A DNA stretch of 11,206 nt from Erginobacter sp964465735 (GTDB taxonomy: Bacteria; Auribacterota; Erginobacteria; Erginobacterales; Erginobacteraceae): NCBI GenBank assembly GCA_964465735.1, contig CAYXKT010000095.1, positions 1 to 11,206 of the forward strand, in the 5' to 3' direction. Below are positions 1-6,343 of this stretch, one piece after another; the first letter of the stretch is position 1; each line of letters starts with the position of its first letter. The notes below the pieces were generated by a model, which was given only the letters and a program-made list of their open reading frames with translations, was not told the origin of the DNA and ran no database searches. Made by a program: the position numbers and the translations under genes.

Positions 1-40
<40 letters not shown>

Positions 41-69
41 ATCAGCAATCTTATGTAACAACTTAGGTA

Positions 70-219
70 ATTAGCGCCTGAACGGAAACTCCGAAAACCA
101 GGTCATTGCGAAGAGGGACGACTAAGCAATCTGTTTGGTTTCTGATGAGATTGCTTCGTTACTTCGTTCCTCGCAATGACAGATGCGACGTGATTGGAGG
201 CTTTCGTTCAGACACTAAT
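70..219. repeat. Composite palindromic intergenic repeat (GTCATTGCGAGG family) with outer inverted arms
   Basis: The inner palindrome runs from GTCATTGCG (102-110) to CGCAATGAC (172-180). Internal pairing GCAATCT (126-132) with AGATTGC (148-154) gives a long interrupted hairpin. Outside it lies a second inverted pair: 70-92 (ATTAGCGCCTGAACGGAAA then CTCC) against 196-219, whose complement reads ATTAGTGTCTGAACGAAAG then CCTCC. The outer arms share about 19 positions with one gap. Palindromes with GTCATTGCGAGG and GCAATCTC ends are common between genes in many environmental bacteria. They carry no gene and may be MITE-like or RNA-hairpin elements. This copy sits about 30 bp upstream of the tRNA-Arg 5' end. 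A half copy occurs at the right end of the window. Confidence 0.8.
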
Positions 220-434
220 CAGGTTAAAGGCTGAAGACTGAAGGTTGAAATAACTGATTGCCCTATCTGAGAAGTCAGGCCATCCGACTCTTCTCTCGAG
301 AACTCTGCCGACACTTGATAAACCGATACTGTTACCTTGTCAGCCGGCTCCAATGCCCTGAGTTTCGGATAATGGTGCGTATTTTTCCCCTGACTGTCTC
401 CCGCCTCCAGTCTATCTACCGAAATAGTTGCCAT
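219..434 (-). CDS. Doubtful 71-residue ORF, unknown
   Basis: The ORF starts at an ATG preceded by GGGG seven bases upstream. Its product is hydrophilic, with the stretch ADKVTVSVYQVSAEF at about residues 31-45. That stretch is faintly reminiscent of the central DKV-S segment of FlgM anti-sigma factors, but the required C-terminal helices are absent and I do not assign it. Third codon positions are far less G/C-biased than in the real genes nearby. The last codons run through the 7-bp tandem repeat and into the composite palindrome. It is most likely a chance ORF or a decayed gene truncated by repeat insertion. Confidence 0.15.
   Translation of the reverse strand: MATISVDRLEAGDSQGKNTHHYPKLRALEPADKVTVSVYQVSAEFSREESDGLTSQIGQSVISTFSLQPLT
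224..251. repeat. Degenerate 7-bp tandem repeat (CTGAAGG type)
   Basis: Four consecutive heptamers can be read: TTAAAGG, CTGAAGA, CTGAAGG and TTGAAAT. They abut the right outer arm of the composite palindrome. Short CTGAAGG-type tandem tracts are frequent intergenic repeats in environmental bacterial genomes. No coding role is apparent. The tract forms the 3' end of the doubtful minus-strand ORF 219-434, which argues against that ORF. Confidence 0.6.
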
Positions 435-500
435 ATTAAATCCCCAATCCCCTTACCTCGAGAGGATAGATTGGAAAGTCGCGATTCGACGACGCCACAC

Positions 501-542
501 TTACGAGGACAATCGAGCCCACCACTGACTGGTTGTTATCAT
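501..542 (-). CDS. Possible 13-codon mini-ORF (leader-like)
   Basis: A minus-strand ATG at 542 is preceded by GAGGAG with 7-nt spacing, one of the best Shine-Dalgarno sites in the window. It encodes MITTSQWWARLSS and then stops at TAA. The two adjacent tryptophans recall attenuator leader peptides. However, no trp biosynthetic gene or clear terminator/anti-terminator pair follows; the next minus-strand reading is the doubtful ORF ending at 219. It may be chance. It is recorded because the ribosome-binding site is strong for an otherwise gene-free stretch. Confidence 0.15.
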   Translation of the reverse strand: MITTSQWWARLSS

Positions 543-641
543 AATTTATCTCCTCTATTCGGACAAGGTTAATCAGGGGCAGAAAGGCACTGAACGGCCG
601 GTTTTAAAGACGGATGATGTGGGAAATAAATCTCTTCAGAC

Positions 642-679
642 GGTCTGTCACCCTCCAAAGCGATCGTCAGAGACGGACC
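642..679 (-). terminator. Weak hairpin downstream of the TPR membrane protein gene
   Basis: GGTCTGTCAC (642-651) pairs imperfectly with GAGACGGACC (670-679), with two mismatches in a stem of ten around an 18-nt loop. It lies about 30 bp beyond the stop codon of the minus-strand gene at 708. There is no uridine run, so an intrinsic terminator is not demonstrated. Confidence 0.2.
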
Positions 680-707
680 CCGAGCCCGGTTTGGCCATCA
701 ACTCGGA

Positions 708-2639
708 TTATTCACTTTCCCTGAGTTTTTGCCGGGCCTCTTGCAGCTGCCGGATAATTCTCCCCTCTTTCGGCTGGAGAAGGAGCGCGGCCTGCCAGTG
801 TTCGATCGCCTCGCGAAGGCGTCCCCGGTAATTGTAAAAAGCTCCCAACTGCTCCTGGAGAGAAGGGTCTTCGGGGTCAAGGGCGACCGCCCGAAGTAAG
901 AGTTTTTCCGCCGCGTCGGGATCGCCCAGCAAATCGTGAACCAGGGCCATCTCGATCAGGATCAAGGGCTTGTCCGGATAGAGGATGGCCAGTTCCCGGT
1001 AGTAGGCGAGGGCCACCCGGGGCCAGCCACGGAGGCGGGCGATCTCCGCCAGGCGGAGATAGGGATCGATAAATCGGGGTTCGAGCTCGATCGCCCGCTG
1101 GTAGTATTCCTCGACCGCGGACCAGTTTACCTCTCCCCGACCCCGATAATAACGGAAGAGACTCTCTGCCCGGTCCATCTCCCGCTGATAGGGCTCCTGC
1201 CAGCCGGCGACACCCACCCAGAGCAGGACCATCCCCCCCAGCGCAACCCCCCGGAGAGCTTCCCTCCGGGCCGGGTTTCTCTTGGGAGAAGAGGGAGAAG
1301 ATCTCCAGAGTACGGTGGCCAGAGCGGCCCCCGCCCCGAGCAAGGGCAGGAGGCTGATCCCGCCGGTCCAGCTCAACAGTCCCCCCAGATTATCGGAGAG
1401 GCGACCCGAGAGGAAGAGGAAGAAATTATAGTTGAAGAGCGGATTTTTTACCCGCCATTCCGCCCGCGGATCGGTGGCGCTGATGATCAGCATAAATCCG
1501 ATCGAGATGGCGGCGAGAACGGTAAACCGGAGTGGCCATCTCCCGGCCGACCGGGCCAGGGCCAGGGCGAGAAAGGGGAGAGCGGGGATCATAAACCGGG
1601 CACCGGTCGAGCCCACTCCGTCCCAGTACTGAAAGCCGGCGTTAAAGAGGAAGAACCCGAGAACCGTCAGAAGACAGACCAGGCATTCCATCCGGGTCCC
1701 GGGGTGCCGGAAGAAGAGATAGAATCCGGGGATGGCAAAGAGCAGCACCGGGGATTGATAAAAGATGCCGCGGTAGGGACTGAAAGTGATCTTCCAGAGA
1801 ACATCGAGCCGGGGAAGAGTGATCCCGAGAAAACCCGCCGAGTGACTATAGGTCTGATGCAGGCTGTAGGAACTGGTGAAGGGTGAACCGAAACAGACGG
1901 AATTGTAATAAAGCAGGAAACCGATCGGGATGGCGGCTCCGAGAAGCCAGTAGAAGATCCCAATCCTCCTTTTGAGGATCGAGGCCGCGTAGATCAGCAG
2001 CAGGACCAGGATAATCCCGGCCGGGAAGTCGCAAAGCAATCCGTATCCGGCGAGAAAACCGCTGAGGGCTAAAAGCCACCGATGTTCCGCCCGAGGATCA
2101 TTCTTCACCCGGATCAGAAGATAGAACGCGGTCAGGCCGGCAACGGCCGCCGCCTGGTGTCCGTAAAAGACGGTCGAGAAGGGAAAGGCCAGGGTACCCA
2201 GGGAATAGGCCAGGGTGGTCCCGATCCGAACCCGGGGGGAGAGGTCGCCGAAGATCCCGGTCAAGGCATAGAAGACGACCGCCCCCAAAGCGGAGGGGAG
2301 TCCGACAATCAGCAGAGTCAGCCAGTAGCGCATAAACTGCTCGGAATCGACCCCGAACCGTTTCAGAACCAGATAGGCGGGGACCGCGGCCAGAGAGGTT
2401 CCGGGGGCTTTATCCGAGTAATAATGCCCCCCATAGAAGACCTTGTCGCCGGTATTCTGCTGATAGGCGTCGATCCGGAAGCTGCCGTACTCGGCCAGGG
2501 CATAGGTCAGATTGAGCCGGCTGGAGACATTCCACGACTCCCGACCAATAAAATGGAAGAAATAGGAATAGCAAAGCAGGACCAGGCAAAACAGCAGGAC
2601 CGGCCGGCGATAATTTGTTCTTTTAGAATTCATTCCCAT
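708..2639 (-). CDS. GT-C-like polytopic membrane protein with C-terminal TPR domain
   Basis: This 643-residue protein is probably an inner-membrane glycosyltransferase of the GT-C superfamily, using a polyprenyl-phosphate-linked sugar on the extracytoplasmic side. The first membrane segment is at about residues 13-31, after a basic N-terminus. The following loop carries FRID (54-57) and GHYYSDKAPG (71-80); the DKAPG element sits where GT39/ArnT-type enzymes have their KPP-like motif. About twelve hydrophobic segments follow, to about residue 480. The rest is soluble, with three or four tetratricopeptide repeats (about 506-623), marked by the endings AIELEP, LAILYP, AVALDP and ALLLQP. GT-C enzymes with C-terminal TPRs are known, for example the animal TMTC O-mannosyltransferases; here the TPRs may hold an acceptor protein. 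The donor and acceptor are unknown, and the catalytic Asp is inferred. Start codons two residues apart (2639, 2633) are both possible. The gene diverges from the RmlD-like gene across 67 bp. Confidence 0.8.
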   Translation of the reverse strand: MGMNSKRTNYRRPVLLFCLVLLCYSYFFHFIGRESWNVSSRLNLTYALAEYGSFRIDAYQQNTGDKVFYGGHYYSDKAPGTSLAAVPAYLVLKRFGVDSEQFMRYWLTLLIVGLPSALGAVVFYALTGIFGDLSPRVRIGTTLAYSLGTLAFPFSTVFYGHQAAAVAGLTAFYLLIRVKNDPRAEHRWLLALSGFLAGYGLLCDFPAGIILVLLLIYAASILKRRIGIFYWLLGAAIPIGFLLYYNSVCFGSPFTSSYSLHQTYSHSAGFLGITLPRLDVLWKITFSPYRGIFYQSPVLLFAIPGFYLFFRHPGTRMECLVCLLTVLGFFLFNAGFQYWDGVGSTGARFMIPALPFLALALARSAGRWPLRFTVLAAISIGFMLIISATDPRAEWRVKNPLFNYNFFLFLSGRLSDNLGGLLSWTGGISLLPLLGAGAALATVLWRSSPSSPKRNPARREALRGVALGGMVLLWVGVAGWQEPYQREMDRAESLFRYYRGRGEVNWSAVEEYYQRAIELEPRFIDPYLRLAEIARLRGWPRVALAYYRELAILYPDKPLILIEMALVHDLLGDPDAAEKLLLRAVALDPEDPSLQEQLGAFYNYRGRLREAIEHWQAALLLQPKEGRIIRQLQEARQKLRESE

Positions 2640-2659
2640 TGCTATACTTTAACCAGTGG

Positions 2660-2675
2660 ATGGAGTATATTCCAT
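2660..2675. promoter_or_regulatory. Near-perfect 16-bp palindrome in the divergent spacer (possible operator)
   Basis: ATGGAGTATATTCCAT has seven of eight symmetric base pairs and lies at the middle of the 67-bp gap between two divergently transcribed genes. TATATT and, on the other strand, TATACT within it could double as -10 elements. The position suits a regulator controlling both genes. No regulator is encoded in the window, and clear -35 boxes are lacking. Confidence 0.3.
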
Positions 2676-2706
2676 ACCTTTTAACCTTTTCCCGGAATAA
2701 ATCATA

Positions 2707-3606
2707 ATGACAATCAGGGTTCTAATCACGGGGGTATCGGGATTTCTCGGCTGGCACCTCTTCCATTACCTCTCCCCCCGGTTCTCCGTAACCGGAACTT
2801 ACAGCCGCCACCGGCCCCGGCTTGCCGGCTCGGCGGTGGAACAGCTCGACCTGAGGGACCCGGCCGCGGCCGGGAAGATATTTTCCCGGCTCTCCCCCGA
2901 AGTCGTCATCCACTGCGCCGCCGTCACTTCACCGGCGGCCTGCCTGATCGACCCCGGACTGACCCGGGAAGTCAACATCGCCGGAACCGAATCCATCGCC
3001 CACGCCGCCCAGATTGCCGGCACCCGGATGATCTATATCTCCACTGACCGGGTCTTTGACGGAAAGCAGGGAAATTACCGGGAGAACGCCCCGGCCCGGC
3101 CACTCGGCCCCTACGGACAGAGCAAACTGGACGGGGAAAAACTGGTCCGAAAGATCGTCCCCGAGCACCTGGTTCTCCGCCTGCCGTTGATGTACGGCTC
3201 GGCCTCCCCCTTCTCCGGCTCCTTTCTCGAATTTATGCGGAAGGGGTTTCTCGGTCAGACCCCGCTCGATCTCTTCCTCGATCAGTACCGGACCCCGCTT
3301 TACGTCGCCGATGCCGCCAGGGGAATCGAGCTGATCCTTAAACGGCCGAAACTTCAGGGGCTCTACCACCTGGGCGGAAGCGAACGGATCAACCGGGTGG
3401 ATTTCGGCTGCCGGATGGCGAAAATCTTCAACTACAATCCGGCAGTGATCAACCCGGTCCGGATGGCCGATCTACCACACTACCCCCCCACCCCGCCGGA
3501 TGCCTCCTTAAACAGCGACCTGTTTTTCCAGGCCACCGGTTTCCGCGGCCGAGGGGTGATTGAGGGCCTGACCGAGTTGAGAAAGAAGATCGGGGTAGAG
3601 GGGTGA
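2707..3606 (+). CDS. RmlD-like NAD(P)-dependent sugar-nucleotide reductase (extended SDR)
   Basis: This 299-residue protein matches the dTDP-4-dehydrorhamnose reductase (RmlD) branch of the extended short-chain dehydrogenases, which reduce a 4-keto-6-deoxy nucleotide sugar to the deoxyhexose in the cytoplasm. The N-terminal Rossmann motif is GVSGFLG (residues 9-15). VIHCAAVTSP (67-76) matches the NxAAyT region. STDRVFDG (112-119) supplies the catalytic Thr. YGQSK (136-140) is the YxxxK catalytic pair, and LRLPLMYG follows the usual RmlD pattern. Length is normal for the family. The start lacks a strong Shine-Dalgarno; GGAA lies about nine bases upstream. No rmlA, rmlB or rmlC genes are adjacent, so the substrate may be another keto-sugar nucleotide, and some family members are methionine adenosyltransferase regulatory-subunit-like. 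It is the first of two same-strand sugar-related genes. Confidence 0.85.
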   Translation: MTIRVLITGVSGFLGWHLFHYLSPRFSVTGTYSRHRPRLAGSAVEQLDLRDPAAAGKIFSRLSPEVVIHCAAVTSPAACLIDPGLTREVNIAGTESIAHAAQIAGTRMIYISTDRVFDGKQGNYRENAPARPLGPYGQSKLDGEKLVRKIVPEHLVLRLPLMYGSASPFSGSFLEFMRKGFLGQTPLDLFLDQYRTPLYVADAARGIELILKRPKLQGLYHLGGSERINRVDFGCRMAKIFNYNPAVINPVRMADLPHYPPTPPDASLNSDLFFQATGFRGRGVIEGLTELRKKIGVEG

Positions 3607-3668
3607 TGAAGTAATGGACGGAAGGAGGCGATTTTTTCCCCATCACTCCACTACTCCATCTCATCACC
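3602..3668. repeat. Palindromic repeat, copy 1 of the CCATCACTCCACTACTCC family
   Basis: GGTGATGA (3602-3609) is complementary to TCATCACC (3661-3668). The right half (3637-3660) holds a 24-bp stretch that recurs without mismatch at 8447-8470, and the left half is a diverged complement of it. The element overlaps the last codons of the RmlD-like gene and could fold in its mRNA 3' end. TGGAGTGATGG-type repeats are known from many environmental bacterial genomes. It holds no gene. Confidence 0.65.
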
Positions 3669-3723
3669 GCCTCGGCAAGTTGTGCCGCCTTGATACTTAG
3701 CGCCTGACCAGATCCCTAACACT

Positions 3724-4815
3724 ATGCCAACCATCATCTTTTACATTTCCGGTCACGGCTTCGGGCACGCCTCCCGGACCGCCACCGTCATCAATCACCT
3801 CTTACAGGACCGGTCCCCGGCCCGAGTGATAGTCAAGTCCTTAGCCCCGGAATGGTTCTTCCGTGAACAGATCCGGGGAGATTTTGAGTTCTGCCCCCTG
3901 GAGTGCGATACCGGGGTGGTCCAGGCCGACAGCCTCAATCTCGATCCCGCGGCCAGCCTGAAGAAATATGCTGACTTCCTGAAGCAGGCGGAAGAAATAA
4001 TTGAGACCGAAACCGGATTCGCCGCCCGGGAGAACTGCCGGCTGGTCGTCGGCGATATTCCTCCACTGGCCTTTGAAGTCGCCGAAAGGGCGGGGGTTCC
4101 CTCGCTGGGGTTGGCCAACTTCAGCTGGGACTGGATCTACCAGCCTTACGTCGAACGACAACCCGAGTACCACTACCTGCTAAAGTCAATCCGGAAGAGT
4201 TACCGGAAGGCCGGTCTGCTCCTCCGGCTTCCCTTGGCCGGGGAGATGGAATCTTTCCCGGCGGTCCGGGATATCCCCCTGATTGCCCGCCGGGCATACG
4301 TTTCGGCCGACGAAGTAAGGAAACGACTGACTCTAAAGGATAAACGCCCCCTGGTCATCCTCTCTTTCGGCGGCTTCAGCCTGGGCAAGGAGTATTTCCA
4401 GAAACTACTGAAGATTGAAAACTGCCTCTGGCTGGCCAGCGAACGGGTCGGCTTCGACCTCCCCGGCCTGCGCAATGTCAGTCGGGAGGAGCTGCTCCAA
4501 CTCGGACTTGGCTACCCCGACCTGGTGGGCGCCGCCGAGGCGGTGATCACCAAACCCGGCTACGGGATCATCTCCGAGTGCATCGCCAACCGGACCAAGC
4601 TGCTCTACACCTCACGGGGGGAGTTCCGCGAATATCCGGTCCTGGTCGAGGGGATAAAGCGATACCTCCCCTCGGAGTTTGTCTCCCAGGAAAAACTACT
4701 CCGCGGGGAGATCCGGGAAGAACTCTTCCGCCTGCTCGAAGCCCCAAACGAATTTTCCCCACCACCGATCAACGGAGCTGAAGCCGCCGCCGACATCATC
4801 CTCGGCTATCTCTGA
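3724..4815 (+). CDS. GT-B-fold glycosyltransferase-like protein, L-arabinokinase N-terminal-domain type
   Basis: This 363-residue cytosolic protein has a two-domain GT-B layout. From memory of the family, several motifs match the N-terminal, glycosyltransferase-like domain of plant L-arabinokinase (ARA1): ISGHGFGHASR (8-18), CDTGVVQADSL (61-71), NFSWDWIY (132-139), RLPL followed by DIPLIARR (168-190) and LVILSFGG (210-217). The second domain has ITKPGYGIISECIA (275-288), like the donor-sugar site of MurG-type GT28 enzymes. The plant protein continues into a GHMP kinase domain. Here the protein stops after the GT-B part, and no kinase gene follows. Bacterial free-standing relatives are usually annotated as glycosyltransferases, with unknown substrate. 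It lies 117 bp after the RmlD-like gene, separated by a repeat, so co-transcription is possible but not shown. The start at 3724 has no clear Shine-Dalgarno, but the conserved motif begins at residue 8, so a later start is impossible. Confidence 0.8.
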   Translation: MPTIIFYISGHGFGHASRTATVINHLLQDRSPARVIVKSLAPEWFFREQIRGDFEFCPLECDTGVVQADSLNLDPAASLKKYADFLKQAEEIIETETGFAARENCRLVVGDIPPLAFEVAERAGVPSLGLANFSWDWIYQPYVERQPEYHYLLKSIRKSYRKAGLLLRLPLAGEMESFPAVRDIPLIARRAYVSADEVRKRLTLKDKRPLVILSFGGFSLGKEYFQKLLKIENCLWLASERVGFDLPGLRNVSREELLQLGLGYPDLVGAAEAVITKPGYGIISECIANRTKLLYTSRGEFREYPVLVEGIKRYLPSEFVSQEKLLRGEIREELFRLLEAPNEFSPPPINGAEAAADIILGYL

Positions 4816-4840
4816 TTTGCGGACAAGAGTAACGGGAGAT

Positions 4841-4915
4841 TATTTCACGAGATAACAGAACAAAAAAGAATTCGGGAAAGAACTATCCCGTAAATCCTGT
4901 TATCCTGTCAAAATA
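4841..4915. repeat. Imperfect palindrome of the GGATAACAGGATTTAC family
   Basis: The complement of 4896-4915 reads TATTTTGACAGGATAACAGG, and the left arm 4841-4859 (TATTTCACGAGATAACAGA) is a diverged match. Between them is a small perfect hairpin, CGGGA (4873-4877) with TCCCG (4886-4890). TGACAGGATAACAGGATTTACAG-like repeats are common intergenic elements across bacteria. It fills most of the gap between the GT-B gene and the methyltransferase gene. It has no uridine run, so it is a poor intrinsic terminator. Confidence 0.6.
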
Positions 4916-4967
4916 AAGGAGGGGAAGGCGAGGGATAAATATAGCCCCCTCTGTCCCAATTGCGACT

Positions 4968-5771
4968 ATGATTAAAGACCACATTACCATTATCTCCAGT
5001 CGTCAGAACCCGAGAATCCGGGAACTGTCCGCTCTCCGCCGGGGACAAAGAAGGAAAGAGACCGGACTCAGCCTGGCGGAAGGAATCCGGTTAACCAAAG
5101 AGGCGCTGCACTACGGTAAGACGGAGACCCTGATCCTCTCCGAGCAGCTGGCGGGGACAACTGTCGGTGAAGAACTGGCGGATCTGGCCGGCCGGCGCGG
5201 GGTGGAGATCCTCCGGATCTCGGAATCCTGCTACGCGAAGATTTCCCGGTTAGAAAATCCGGAAGGGGCGGCCGCGGTGGTCCGCGTCCCCCGGATCGAG
5301 ATAACCCAACTGCTCACCCCGGCCTGCCGGCTGGTCGTAGCCGCCGGTCTCCAGGACCCCGGCAACGCCGGGGCGATCGTCAGGGCAGCTGAGGCAGCCG
5401 GAGCGAGCGGCTGTATCTTCCTCGAAGGGATCGACCCCGGCCATCCCCGATTCTTGCGGGGAGCGGCCGGGTCGGCCTTTCGGCTGCCCTATGCCGCCGG
5501 GGAGATCTCCGCTTTCCTGAAGGCGGCCCGAAAAATCCCGGTCCGGATCCTGGCCACGACATTGGCGGCCGGCTCTCTCCCCTATCACCGGGCCGACTTC
5601 ACACCCCCGGTGGCGATCTGTCTCGGGGGGGAAGGCAAGGGACTGCCGGAAGAGATTTTTCAGGGGGCGGATCAGCTGATCACCATCCCGATGGCGGATC
5701 CGGTGGAGAGCCTCAACGCGGCGGTAGCCGCCGGGATCATCCTTTACGGAGCCGGCTGGAACTGCCCCTGA
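4968..5771 (+). CDS. TrmH/SpoU-family RNA 2'-O-methyltransferase
   Basis: This 267-residue protein would transfer a methyl group from S-adenosylmethionine to a ribose 2'-OH in rRNA or tRNA. The N-terminal part (about 10-105) matches the RNA-substrate-binding domain: SRQNPRIRELSAL (11-23), then ETGLSLAEGIRLTKEAL (31-47). The C-terminal SPOUT domain has all three motifs. Motif 1 is LQDPGNAGAIVRAAEAAGA (128-146), with N133 and the catalytic R139. Motif 2 is CLGGEGKGLPEE (218-229), with E222. Motif 3 is IPMADPVESLNAAVAAG (240-256), with the SLN triplet at 248-250 that forms the trefoil knot. Length is typical. It is closest in style to RlmB/TsnR-like enzymes, but the modified nucleotide cannot be read from sequence. 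The ATG has no adjacent Shine-Dalgarno; an AAGGAGGGG lies about 45 bp upstream. It converges with yraN. Confidence 0.92.
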   Translation: MIKDHITIISSRQNPRIRELSALRRGQRRKETGLSLAEGIRLTKEALHYGKTETLILSEQLAGTTVGEELADLAGRRGVEILRISESCYAKISRLENPEGAAAVVRVPRIEITQLLTPACRLVVAAGLQDPGNAGAIVRAAEAAGASGCIFLEGIDPGHPRFLRGAAGSAFRLPYAAGEISAFLKAARKIPVRILATTLAAGSLPYHRADFTPPVAICLGGEGKGLPEEIFQGADQLITIPMADPVESLNAAVAAGIILYGAGWNCP

Positions 5772-5896
5772 CTTCCGTCATTGACCGTCCGCGGAGTGGA
5801 TTTAACACCAGAGAAACGCGGGTTGACCGGCAACGAGACCGCCAACCGGTTACTTGATTCAAATCACCGCCAACAGGGCGCCGCTTAAGCACCGGT

Positions 5897-6271
5897 TTAC
5901 CTTGCGACCCGGAAAGCTCCCGGAAGGTGGGTGAGCTTTTCCGGCCGGCCGTTTCCGGAGCCGACCACCTCGATCACGTCAAAGCGACAGCGGGCTCGAG
6001 AGGCTTTCTTCTCCTTCAGGTACCAGCGGGCCACCCGGATGATCTTTTCCTGTTTGCTGCGGTTGACGGAATAGCGGGGCGGGAGATGCCCGGCGACGGT
6101 CTTGGTCTTCACCTCGACAAAGACCAACCTCTCTCCCTGACGGGCGATGATGTCAATCTCCCCCAAACGGCAGGTGTAATTGAGTTCGACGATTTCCCAT
6201 CCCTGTTGCTCCAGATGGCGAACCGCCGACGCTTCCCCCCACTTCCCCAGATCCAGCCGAGCTCTGGTCAT
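5897..6271 (-). CDS. yraN: YraN family (UPF0102) nuclease-like protein
   Basis: The 124-residue product is the usual UPF0102 length. GKWGEASAVRHL (9-20), NYTCRLGEIDIIA (31-43) and LVFVEVKTK (49-57) are the family's conserved blocks. E13, D40, E53 and K55 form a PD-(D/E)XK-type endonuclease core. Biochemical function is poorly established; roles in DNA processing have been suggested. I chose the ATG at 6271 because GAGGAG lies eight bases upstream. An in-frame TTG at 6307 would add twelve residues but has a worse site, and family proteins begin near GxxGE. The gene is transcribed opposite to both neighbours. It is divergent from clc across a spacer with overlapping promoter-like elements and convergent with the methyltransferase gene over 125 bp, where I see no clear terminator. 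Confidence 0.9.
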   Translation of the reverse strand: MTRARLDLGKWGEASAVRHLEQQGWEIVELNYTCRLGEIDIIARQGERLVFVEVKTKTVAGHLPPRYSVNRSKQEKIIRVARWYLKEKKASRARCRFDVIEVVGSGNGRPEKLTHLPGAFRVAR

Positions 6272-6314
6272 CGGACCGACTCCTCTTTTATCCGACAAAT
6301 TAACCAAAAATTCC

Positions 6315-6343
6315 TTGGCTAAATAACACCTGACTATTATACT
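6315..6343 (+). promoter_or_regulatory. Sigma70-like promoter for the ClC gene
   Basis: TTGGCT (6315-6320) and TATACT (6338-6343) are separated by exactly 17 bp and match the consensus at four and five of six positions. Transcription would start near 6350 and leave a leader of about 74 nt before the ClC start at 6424. This is the best promoter-like sequence in the window. Confidence 0.55.

Larger units (their letters stand above)
252..707. other. Long non-coding stretch between repeat cluster and the TPR membrane protein gene
   Basis: About 450 bp with no convincing gene. Base composition is visibly lower in GC than the neighbouring coding regions. The open frames here give low-complexity peptides unlike known families. 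Two short minus-strand ORFs with Shine-Dalgarno-like sequences (501-542 and 219-434) are listed separately as doubtful. A weak hairpin lies at 642-679, just downstream of the 708-2639 gene. I see no tRNA-like T-loop, no riboswitch core and no transposase remnant. Confidence 0.5.

Noticed and set aside
258..572. 104-residue open frame on the plus strand in the left spacer
   Set aside because: No family-like motif, no Shine-Dalgarno, base composition of non-coding DNA, and it runs across unrelated low-GC sequence.
936..1886. 316-residue open frame on the plus strand
   Set aside because: It is antisense to the TPR membrane protein gene; its Gly/Pro/Glu/Gln-rich low-complexity product is typical of an opposite-strand shadow in GC-rich DNA.
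3697..3707. TTAGCGCCTGA also present in the outer arm at 71-81, suggesting a dispersed repeat
   Set aside because: An 11-bp match between two places is expected by chance in 11 kb on two strands, and the flanks do not align.
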